This document shows positions 7,279-14,661 of a DNA stretch of 55,652 nucleotides, piece after piece. The translations under genes were made by a program, and so were the position numbers. This DNA comes from an uncultured Ignavibacteria bacterium (lineage in GTDB: Bacteria; Bacteroidota; Ignavibacteria; Tepidaquicellales; Tepidaquicellaceae). The stretch is taken from NCBI GenBank assembly GCA_937974175.1, contig CALJIG010000117.1, positions 1-55,652 on the forward strand, in the 5' to 3' direction. The notes beneath the pieces are model-generated. The model did no database searches and had not been told where the DNA came from. It worked only from the letters and a program-made list of their open reading frames with translations. Numbering within the stretch: position 1 is the stretch's first letter; each line of letters begins with the position of its first letter.

Positions 7279-9690
7279 ATGAAAAGCACAAAATTACTAA
7301 TTAATTCATTCGTAATTATAGTATTAGCTTTAACATATATAGTATCTACTGAAGGTTTTTCAGAAAACCAGGTTGAGGTACAGGAAAAATATTCTCATGT
7401 CAGAATATTTGCAAGAACATCGGCTGACTTCGATAGAATGGAAAACGCAGGTTTACATTTAGACCATTCTACGGGTAAAGTTGGAGAGTTTCGCGATGCG
7501 TGGCTCTCTGCAACGGAAATAAATATGTTAAGGGTTTCCGGCATAAGCTTTGAAATATTAATTCCCGACTGGATGGAACATTTCAATAATTTCCCTAAAA
7601 TGACAGAGACACAAAAGCAGGCATCTCTTGTTGAATCAGAAAGAGATTTTGCAGTGAGCCACTCTATTTATGGTTCGCTGGCAGGATTTTTAAATTTTAA
7701 TGAAATGGTTAACAAGCTGGATTCTATGAGAATTCAGTATCCGAATTTAATCTCAGCTAAATTTTCAATAGGAACAACTTACGAAGGAAGAAACCAGTGG
7801 GTTGTAAGAATGTCCAACAATCCTAATGTTGTTCAGGGTAAGCCTGAAATCTTCTATCACGCAATGATTCACGCTCGTGAGCCGGAAGCGATGGAGCATC
7901 TAATTTATTATATGTATTGGCTTCTTGAAAATTATAATATAGACCCTGTTGCAACTTATATTCTCAACAATAGAGAATTATATTTTATGCCGATTTATAA
8001 TCCAGACGGTTATGTTCATAATCAGACAACAAATCCGAACGGCGGCGGAATGTGGAGAGCAAATAAACACGTTTCAACCGGTAACTGCGGCGCTGTAGAC
8101 CCAAACAGAAATTATGGAATTTATCAATATTGGAATTCATCGAATAATGGCTCAAGTACAGATTCATGCAGCGGCGGAAGCGGTACATACAGAGGGAAAC
8201 ATCCGTTCTCAGAAAAGGAAACTCAAAATGTTGTACAGTTCTTTAACTCCAGAAATTTCAATGCAGTATTCGGCGCTCATACTTATGGAAATTATATTAT
8301 AAAACCATGGGCATGGTCTGATCCTACACCTACTCCTGATGATGCAAAGTTCAATGAGTATCTTGCAGATATGAAGGCTACAAATAATTATACAACAGGT
8401 TTCGCATCACAAACTGTAGGATACACTGTAAGAGGCGGAGCAGATGACTGGTACTATAATGATTCTATCAATCCTACAAAAAAAGTTATTGCGTTGACAC
8501 CTGAAACAGGATTAACAGGTTTCTGGCCGACACAGGCGGAAATACTTCCTTTGGCACAAGGCATGCTTGAATCAAATAAATATATGTCGTTGATAACCGG
8601 TGCATACGTAGCTCCCAATTCAATTGCATTAAATAAAGCAACTCCTTATTCACAAGGGGAATCCGGGTCAATAAAAGTTAAATTCAAAAATAAAGGATTA
8701 GTTGCTGCTTCTAATGTAAAAGTAGAAGCCTCTTCTACCAGTAGTTTTATAAATATTACCAGTCCTGTATATTCAAGACCATCATTAGCGTCATTTACTG
8801 CTGATAGCGTTACTTATAATTTTTCATTGGCAGCAGGTGCACCAAATAATTATTCAGTTCCTGTATTAATCAAAATTAAACAAAACGATACTACTCTCTA
8901 TTCAAAAACAGTATATGCTAATATTGGAGCAGGCATAGTCACCTTTGCAGATAGTGCTGAACAAACATTTTCTAACTGGACTGCAGTTGGAGCCTGGGCA
9001 CAGACAACTACACAATCTCATACACCGACAAAATCATTTACAGACAGCCCTACAGGAAATTATCAGAATAATGCTAATACTTCGATGACACTTACTACTT
9101 CTATCAATATAGCAGCTTATCCTGTAGTATTTTTAAACTTCTGGCACAGATATGCAACAGAGGCAGGATACGACTTCTGTAATGTGGAAGTCTCCAGTAA
9201 TAACGGAACTACCTGGCAGACAGTAACAAGTTATAACGGAACAATGACTACATGGACTCAGGTTTCATTAGATATTACTCAGTATGCAGCAGGCTCATCA
9301 AATCTTAAGATAAGATTCAGATTATCTGCAGATGCAGGTACTGTTGCTGACGGATGGTATGTTGATGATATAAAGCTTACGAATTACAGTACAGTTACAG
9401 GTGTAAATCAAATAAGTGAGATTGCAGCTAAGTATTCATTGAATCAGAATTATCCTAATCCGTTCAACCCGTCTACAAAAATTAGATATGCAATTGCAAA
9501 GAGCGGATTTGTAAGTCTTAAAGTATATGATATGACAGGTAAAGTTGTTTCAGAGCTTGTAAATAACAATCAGACAGTCGGTTCTTATGAAGTCAGCTTT
9601 AATGCAGCGGCTTTATCTTCAGGCGTTTATTATTATAAGCTTGAATCCGAAGGCTTTGCTGAAACAAAGAAAATGTTGTTAATAAAGTAA
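7279..9690 (+). CDS. Secreted M14 zinc carboxypeptidase with T9SS C-terminal domain
   Basis: The ATG at 7279 is chosen because it begins a signal peptide (MKSTKLLINSFVIIVLAL); the longer frame from TTG 7144 would bury it. In the resulting 803-residue protein the M14 domain has zinc ligands His198 and Glu201 (HARE) and His334 (GAHTYGN), Arg277 in DPNRNY, and catalytic Glu409 in TPETG. A CARDB-like linker and an immune-inhibitor-A/MAM-like beta domain (about 580-710, ending DGWYVDDIKL) follow. The end is a T9SS sorting domain with NYPNPFNPSTKI and KKMLLIK. It probably acts outside the cell on peptides, releasing C-terminal residues. Confidence 0.92.
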   Translation: MKSTKLLINSFVIIVLALTYIVSTEGFSENQVEVQEKYSHVRIFARTSADFDRMENAGLHLDHSTGKVGEFRDAWLSATEINMLRVSGISFEILIPDWMEHFNNFPKMTETQKQASLVESERDFAVSHSIYGSLAGFLNFNEMVNKLDSMRIQYPNLISAKFSIGTTYEGRNQWVVRMSNNPNVVQGKPEIFYHAMIHAREPEAMEHLIYYMYWLLENYNIDPVATYILNNRELYFMPIYNPDGYVHNQTTNPNGGGMWRANKHVSTGNCGAVDPNRNYGIYQYWNSSNNGSSTDSCSGGSGTYRGKHPFSEKETQNVVQFFNSRNFNAVFGAHTYGNYIIKPWAWSDPTPTPDDAKFNEYLADMKATNNYTTGFASQTVGYTVRGGADDWYYNDSINPTKKVIALTPETGLTGFWPTQAEILPLAQGMLESNKYMSLITGAYVAPNSIALNKATPYSQGESGSIKVKFKNKGLVAASNVKVEASSTSSFINITSPVYSRPSLASFTADSVTYNFSLAAGAPNNYSVPVLIKIKQNDTTLYSKTVYANIGAGIVTFADSAEQTFSNWTAVGAWAQTTTQSHTPTKSFTDSPTGNYQNNANTSMTLTTSINIAAYPVVFLNFWHRYATEAGYDFCNVEVSSNNGTTWQTVTSYNGTMTTWTQVSLDITQYAAGSSNLKIRFRLSADAGTVADGWYVDDIKLTNYSTVTGVNQISEIAAKYSLNQNYPNPFNPSTKIRYAIAKSGFVSLKVYDMTGKVVSELVNNNQTVGSYEVSFNAAALSSGVYYYKLESEGFAETKKMLLIK

Positions 9691-9694
9691 ATTT

Positions 9695-10915
9695 TTAATG
9701 TTCTATTATTAAGGGATTACCATATTTATCGTAATCCCTTTTTTTATACTTAGTAGCCGGTACCCAGCTTAATGAAAAATCGACATGGAAATCAGTTGGA
9801 CGTATTTTACTCTTTTTCCACGAAACATTTGAAGCATTTGATCCGGATTCTATTCCTAAAATCGAACCATCGGTAAAAGTAATAACAAATGCTTCACTTT
9901 CATGAACATTTTCATAAGATTTTCGATGACCATAACTTACATCTAAAATTTTCTTCCCTATCATGTGTCTTGCTTTATTTATTGAGTAATTATGTTCAGG
10001 AGCTTTAACAATTACAGGAAGCATCTCTTTTAACTCAACTCTGCTTTTTGCAACTTTACCTTTCATATTTAATTTCTTTTCTAATAGGAATAATAGTTCT
10101 CTATACCCCTTATAAATTAAAGTTAAATCTTTAGAAAATTTTTCAAATGCATTATACTTTATTGCTTCATCTGGAACCCCATGAGCTGAAATTGATCTCT
10201 GTTTTCTAATAAAGGATACTATTTTGAGAAAGTATTTAGAGTGTTCTAATTCTGGTAATATTTTTCTTAACTCAATTAGGGTTTGATTTCCCTTCAAATC
10301 TCGAGGAGTATCTATTTTTGAAGTAAGCAATGATAGTGTTTCCATGCTAATACCATCTATCAAAAAACCATATATTTTAGCATGTGCATTTTGATAGCTA
10401 ATTGTATTTTGGGCCATTGGAAAATCTATTTTAATCTTTTGATACCTGAAAAAGGGTTTTCCTAGAGTTTCTTTAGTTAAACTATTTAGAAATAAAATTA
10501 TATCTGATATTTTTCTTGTTATTGGAAATTTACCGTCCCACTTTCCCATAAATGCGGATTCTTTCCACATTTCAAACCTCTTATCTTTTTTTGAAGAGAA
10601 AATAGGTTTTTCCATAAAGTATCCTCTCCATCTTTCTATATGAGATTTAGAATCCTCAAATAAATCTGGTAAAAAAGCTGCTATTGCCATTTCTCCATTT
10701 TTTAAAGTCCGATAGCCAAATCGCAATCTAATATTTTCTTGGGGTACTTTTCCTTTATTCTTTTTTCGTAATGACTTATTGTAAGAGTCCGTAAGAGTTA
10801 TTCTTCCTGATAAATAGTCCGTTTCAACTATAAATTTATCAGGCTCGTTTCTATATGAGGCAATAACATTTGGAGAGAAATATGCTAAAAATTTATACTC
10901 TTTTTCACTATTCAT
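9695..10915 (-). CDS. Uncharacterised protein with a possible HEPN-like region
   Basis: Starting at ATG 10915 this is a 406-residue soluble protein. A longer frame to 11017 adds a hydrophobic 34-residue stretch but overlaps the divergent gene, so it is not preferred. I do not recognise the full-length family. The middle (about 220-300) is helical and contains FIRKQRSISAHGVPDEA, an Arg-x4-His arrangement that recalls HEPN-type RNase motifs. The C-terminal part has a beta-rich segment, EAFVITFTDGSILGIESG. The sequence is Lys-rich and AT-rich compared with its neighbours. Function is unknown; a role in defence or stress is only a guess. Confidence 0.6.
   Translation of the reverse strand: MNSEKEYKFLAYFSPNVIASYRNEPDKFIVETDYLSGRITLTDSYNKSLRKKNKGKVPQENIRLRFGYRTLKNGEMAIAAFLPDLFEDSKSHIERWRGYFMEKPIFSSKKDKRFEMWKESAFMGKWDGKFPITRKISDIILFLNSLTKETLGKPFFRYQKIKIDFPMAQNTISYQNAHAKIYGFLIDGISMETLSLLTSKIDTPRDLKGNQTLIELRKILPELEHSKYFLKIVSFIRKQRSISAHGVPDEAIKYNAFEKFSKDLTLIYKGYRELLFLLEKKLNMKGKVAKSRVELKEMLPVIVKAPEHNYSINKARHMIGKKILDVSYGHRKSYENVHESEAFVITFTDGSILGIESGSNASNVSWKKSKIRPTDFHVDFSLSWVPATKYKKRDYDKYGNPLIIEH
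9709..9745 (+). terminator. Intrinsic terminator of the carboxypeptidase gene, inside the convergent CDS
   Basis: A perfect 10-bp stem, AAGGGATTAC / GTAATCCCTT, with a 10-base loop is followed by T7 on the + strand. It starts 21 bases after the carboxypeptidase stop and overlaps the last codons (about KRDYDKYGNPL) of the minus-strand gene. Confidence 0.85.
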
Positions 10916-10976
10916 ATATTTTATTGAGTTTTTTTTAAAAGTTACATTAGCTAATATAAAAATTACAATCAATAAA

Positions 10977-11210
10977 TTGGATATTAAAAAGCACAATATT
11001 AATAATATAAATTTCAATGGAAATTATTTGATAATGGAAATTGATAGTAAAAATTATTTATTCGATATATCTTCAATATCTGAAAGTCTAACAAAAGCTA
11101 CTATTCAGGAGAAAAAATTTTTCAATATTTCTCCTTCCGGGTATGGAATACACTGGCCAGCAATAGATGAAGATTTATCAATAGAAGGGTTATTAAGTTT
11201 AAAAAAATAA
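10977..11210 (+). CDS. DUF2442 domain protein
   Basis: A 77-residue protein with the DUF2442 pattern: GNYLIMEIDSKNYLFDISS at the start and SGYGIHWPAIDEDLSIEGLL at the end. DUF2442 proteins are small, often encoded beside a DUF4160 protein in two-gene, toxin-antitoxin-like cassettes; no DUF4160 is seen here. TTG at 10977 is preferred because it gives the normal family length; ATG 11034 would cut off the first strand. The gene diverges from the uncharacterised 406-residue gene with about 60 bp between starts, so they may share a regulatory region. Confidence 0.75.
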   Translation: MDIKKHNINNINFNGNYLIMEIDSKNYLFDISSISESLTKATIQEKKFFNISPSGYGIHWPAIDEDLSIEGLLSLKK

Positions 11211-11232
11211 GAATGTCTATATAAAGTTTCTG

Positions 11233-11266
11233 AAAAGGCGGTTTTGATTGTTTCGAAGCCGCCTTT
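11233..11266 (+). terminator. Intrinsic terminator after the DUF2442 gene
   Basis: The stem AAAAGGCGG / CCGCCTTTT encloses a 16-base loop and is followed by a CTCTTTT tract. It isolates the DUF2442 gene from plsC. Confidence 0.8.
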
Positions 11267-11270
11267 TCTC

Positions 11271-11301
11271 TTTTAAGTTTTTCACTTATTAGGTATTTTT
11301 A
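11271..11301 (+). promoter_or_regulatory. Predicted promoter of the plsC operon
   Basis: TTTT (11271-11274), a 19-base spacer and TATTTTTA (11294-11301) have the same layout as the rplU promoter. The plsC ATG begins five bases after the -7 box, so the transcript may be leaderless or nearly so. Confidence 0.5.
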
Positions 11302-11305
11302 CAAA

Positions 11306-11989
11306 ATGTCCTACTTAAAAGTTTTCCTTATTGCAATTTCAGGTCTTATTATTGCGGCAATAACAATTGTTTCGTATCCCTTTGATTACCGCGGGAAAAT
11401 AACGTATGTACTTACGAGGGCTTTTTCTAAAATTACACTTGCTGTTGCGGGAGTAAAGTTAACAGTTGAAGGAAATGAGAATATAAAAAAAGGTGAGAGC
11501 TATATTTTTGTAACGAATCACCAGAGTATGTTTGATATACCGATTCTTATGCAGGCTGCGCCATCGAATATAAGATTTATATATAAAAAATCTCTAACAC
11601 AAATTCCTGTTTTCGGCTGGGCAATGTATCTTTCAGGTTACATACCTATTGACAGAGTGGATGCAAGAGCTGCAATGAAAACTTTAAAAGATGCAGCAAA
11701 AAGATTAGTGCATGGAATTTCATTGGTGATATTTCCCGAAGGGACACGAAGTGAAGACGGTAAACTAGGTGAATTTAAAAGAGGTACATTTATTCTTGCA
11801 GAAGGTTCTAATGCTAAAATCATAGCCGGAACAATTATAAATTCGTACAAGATTTTATCCAAGGGAAAGCTTCATATAAACGGCGGAGAAGTCAAAGTTG
11901 TTTTCAGCAAGCCGATGGAGTACAAAAAGGATAAAGGATTTTTACAGGAAATAAAAGAAATAGTACAAAGCAATTTACCAAACAATTAA
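11306..11989 (+). CDS. plsC: 1-acyl-sn-glycerol-3-phosphate acyltransferase
   Basis: A 227-residue PlsC-type enzyme that acylates lysophosphatidate to phosphatidate in phospholipid synthesis at the inner membrane. An N-terminal membrane segment (about 5-25) is followed by the catalytic NHQSMFD box (71-77, NHx4D) and the glycerophosphate-binding FPEGTRS box (143-149). It is the first gene of a co-directional run; gatC starts three bases after its stop. Confidence 0.93.
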   Translation: MSYLKVFLIAISGLIIAAITIVSYPFDYRGKITYVLTRAFSKITLAVAGVKLTVEGNENIKKGESYIFVTNHQSMFDIPILMQAAPSNIRFIYKKSLTQIPVFGWAMYLSGYIPIDRVDARAAMKTLKDAAKRLVHGISLVIFPEGTRSEDGKLGEFKRGTFILAEGSNAKIIAGTIINSYKILSKGKLHINGGEVKVVFSKPMEYKKDKGFLQEIKEIVQSNLPNN

Positions 11990-11992
11990 ATT

Positions 11993-12283
11993 ATGTCAGT
12001 CACAATACCGGAAGTAGAAAAAATTGCTCAGTTAGCAAAGTTAAAATTCTCAGAAGAAGAAAAGATTAAACTTCAGAAAGATATGAACCAGGTACTTGGA
12101 TATATAGAGCAGTTAAATGAACTCGATTTAACGGATGTAGAACCTCTTGAAAATATTAACGAGACTGAAAATGTTATGCGTGAAGATGAAGTAAAGCCAT
12201 GGCTTACAACTGAAGAGGCATTAAAAAATGCTCCGGCAAAAACGCAGAAATTTTTCAAAGTCCCGAAAGTTATAGAGAAATAA
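11993..12283 (+). CDS. gatC: Asp-tRNA(Asn)/Glu-tRNA(Gln) amidotransferase subunit C
   Basis: A 96-residue GatC, the small stabilising subunit of the GatCAB transamidosome that makes Gln-tRNA and Asn-tRNA from mischarged precursors. The family pattern is clear: VEKIAQLAKLKFSEEE, LGYIEQLNELDLTDVEP and the C-terminal NAPAKTQKFFKVPKVIE. gatA and gatB are not in this window; standing apart from them is common in this phylum. Confidence 0.95.
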   Translation: MSVTIPEVEKIAQLAKLKFSEEEKIKLQKDMNQVLGYIEQLNELDLTDVEPLENINETENVMREDEVKPWLTTEEALKNAPAKTQKFFKVPKVIEK

Positions 12284-12285
12284 TT

Positions 12286-13023
12286 ATGAAGATTCTCGCA
12301 GTTATACCTGCAAGATACGATTCAACACGTTTCCCCGGGAAGCCGTTAGTAAATATCACTGGCAAGCCGATGATTCAGCATGTTTATGAAAGAGTAAAAG
12401 AATCGAAGCTGGTTGATAAAGTTTTAGTGGCAACCGATGATGAAAGAATTTATGAGTCAGTAAAGAATTTTGGCGGAAAAGTTGTAATGACTTCCAAAGA
12501 ACATGAATCGGGTACGGACAGGATTTGCGAAGTTATAAAAAAAATAAAGTGCGATATAGTTGTTAATGTACAAGGCGATGAGCCTGGTATAAATCCGAAA
12601 GATATTGATAAAGCGATTAAGCCGCTGATAAAAGATAAAAAAGTAAATATATCTACACTTGCTATAAGAATTGAGAAGGGTTATGATTTAAAAGATGAAA
12701 ATAAAGTGAAAGTAGTATTTGATAAAAATAATTTCGCTTTGTATTTCTCAAGGAATAATATTCCTTTTGACAGAGACCATATTAACAATGTTAAGATTTA
12801 CGATTTTTACAAACACATTGGTTTGTATGTTTACAGAAGGAAATTTTTAATGAATCTTAAAAATCTGAAACCCTCTAAGTTAGAAAAATTAGAGAAGCTT
12901 GAGCAGTTAAGATTTCTTGATAACGGTGAAAAAATAAAAGTTGTGTTAACGGATAGAGAGTCAATCTCAATCGATACTCCCTCAGATTTAAAAAATTTTA
13001 TAAATAGTACAACAAATAAATAA
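12286..13023 (+). CDS. kdsB: 3-deoxy-manno-octulosonate cytidylyltransferase
   Basis: A 245-residue CMP-KDO synthetase that activates KDO with CTP for lipopolysaccharide core synthesis. The nucleotide-binding IPARYDSTRFPGKPL is at residues 6-20, followed by VATDDERI and NVQGDEPGINP. It shows that the organism makes a KDO-containing outer membrane. It sits two bases after gatC and four bases before pyrG, the CTP producer, so substrate and consumer are co-expressed. Confidence 0.96.
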   Translation: MKILAVIPARYDSTRFPGKPLVNITGKPMIQHVYERVKESKLVDKVLVATDDERIYESVKNFGGKVVMTSKEHESGTDRICEVIKKIKCDIVVNVQGDEPGINPKDIDKAIKPLIKDKKVNISTLAIRIEKGYDLKDENKVKVVFDKNNFALYFSRNNIPFDRDHINNVKIYDFYKHIGLYVYRRKFLMNLKNLKPSKLEKLEKLEQLRFLDNGEKIKVVLTDRESISIDTPSDLKNFINSTTNK

Positions 13024-13027
13024 TCAT

Positions 13028-14641
13028 TTGAAACAACCAAAATATATCTTCCTCACAGGCGGAGTTGTATCGTCACTCGGCAAAGGCATTGCATCAGCAT
13101 CACTCGGACTTTTATTAAAGTCACGCGGCTTAAGAGTTACCATTCAGAAATTTGATCCGTATATAAATGTTGACCCGGGAACAATGTCTCCTCTGCAGCA
13201 TGGAGAAGTTTTTGTTACCGAAGACGGAGCAGAGACGGATTTAGATCTCGGCCACTATGAAAGATTTCTCGATGAGAATATGAGCAGGATGAATAATACA
13301 ACGACTGGACAGGTATATAATGAAGTTATTAACAAAGAGAGAAGAGGAGATTATCTCGGTGCAACAGTGCAGGTCATTCCTCACATAACCGATGAAATAA
13401 AAAGACGCTTTGCACAGGTTTCAAAAACAAATGATTATGATGTTATTATTACTGAAATTGGCGGCACGGTTGGTGATATTGAATCGCTTCCTTTTCTTGA
13501 AGCCATGCGTCAGTTCATGCATGAGCGCGGTAAAAATAATGCTCTTTGTATTCATCTTACCCTTATTCCTTATATACGTTCAGCAGGGGAGATTAAAACG
13601 AAGCCCACTCAGCACTCGGTAAAAACTTTGCTGGAAATTGGTGTACAGCCGGATATACTTCTCTGCAGAAGCGAGCAGGCATTATCAAAAGAAGTGAAGG
13701 CAAAGATTGGATTGTTCTGTAATATAGATACCGATTCCGTTCTTCAGGCTCTTGATGCAAAATCGATTTATGAAGTGCCGCTTAATTTAAAAGGCGAGAA
13801 GCTTGATGAAGTTGTTATCAAAAAAATGAAATTGAAATGCGGCAAGCCAAATCTTACTGAATGGAAAAAAGTTGTTGATAAAATTTTAACACCTCAAAAA
13901 GAAGTTACAATCGGTATCTGCGGGAAATATAATCTTGTGCCTGATGCATACAAAAGTATTCTTGAATCATTCATTCATGCCGGCGCTTATAACGAAGTAA
14001 AAGTTAATCTGAAATGGATCGATGCAGAAGAAATAGAAAAAAATCCTAAGAACACAAAAAATATTTTTGCAGGGGTAAAAGGTCTGCTTGTATGTCCCGG
14101 ATTTGGTGACAGAGGCATCGAAGGGAAAATAAAAACGATACAATACGTGCGCGAAAATAAAATTCCTTTCTTCGGAATTTGTCTAGGGCTTCAATGCGCA
14201 GTTGTAGAGTTTGCCCGCAATGTTGCAAATCTGAAAAACGCAAACTCAGCTGAATTCAAACAGGTAAAATACAACGTAATTGATATTATGGAGAACCAGA
14301 AAACGGTTTCTCAAAAAGGCGGCTCTATGCGTCTTGGCTCATATCCCTGTATAATTGAAAAAAATACTCTTGCAAATAAAGTCTACGGAAAAGAATTTAT
14401 CAATGAAAGACATAGACACAGATATGAAGTGAACAATGAATTCAAAGAAATACTCTCTCAAAAAGGATTGATATTCTCCGGAGTTTCCCCTGATGGAAAA
14501 CTTGTGGAAATAATTGAGCTGCCGCATAAAGTACATCCGTTTTTCATCGGCTGCCAGTTTCACCCGGAGTTAAAGTCCCGTGTTGTTATTCCGCATCCTA
14601 TATTCAGAGAGTTTGTAAAAGCCTGTATCAATCATAAATGA
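13028..14641 (+). CDS. pyrG: CTP synthase
   Basis: A 537-residue CTP synthase that aminates UTP with glutamine. The N-terminal synthase domain begins FLTGGVVSSLGKGIASASLG. The C-terminal class I glutaminase domain has the nucleophile Cys in FFGICLGLQ and the His and Glu of FHPEL. HRHRYEVNN is the conserved interdomain segment. The start codon is TTG at 13028, giving the standard MKQPKYIFLTGG N-terminus. kdsB directly upstream uses the CTP product. Confidence 0.97.
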   Translation: MKQPKYIFLTGGVVSSLGKGIASASLGLLLKSRGLRVTIQKFDPYINVDPGTMSPLQHGEVFVTEDGAETDLDLGHYERFLDENMSRMNNTTTGQVYNEVINKERRGDYLGATVQVIPHITDEIKRRFAQVSKTNDYDVIITEIGGTVGDIESLPFLEAMRQFMHERGKNNALCIHLTLIPYIRSAGEIKTKPTQHSVKTLLEIGVQPDILLCRSEQALSKEVKAKIGLFCNIDTDSVLQALDAKSIYEVPLNLKGEKLDEVVIKKMKLKCGKPNLTEWKKVVDKILTPQKEVTIGICGKYNLVPDAYKSILESFIHAGAYNEVKVNLKWIDAEEIEKNPKNTKNIFAGVKGLLVCPGFGDRGIEGKIKTIQYVRENKIPFFGICLGLQCAVVEFARNVANLKNANSAEFKQVKYNVIDIMENQKTVSQKGGSMRLGSYPCIIEKNTLANKVYGKEFINERHRHRYEVNNEFKEILSQKGLIFSGVSPDGKLVEIIELPHKVHPFFIGCQFHPELKSRVVIPHPIFREFVKACINHK

Positions 14642-14661
14642 ACTAACTAAATATTGACAAT

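Noticed and set aside
10916..11017. Hydrophobic N-terminal extension of the 406-residue protein as a membrane anchor
   Set aside because: It overlaps the DUF2442 gene and is made of AT-rich intergenic-like sequence; ATG 10915 is a simpler start.
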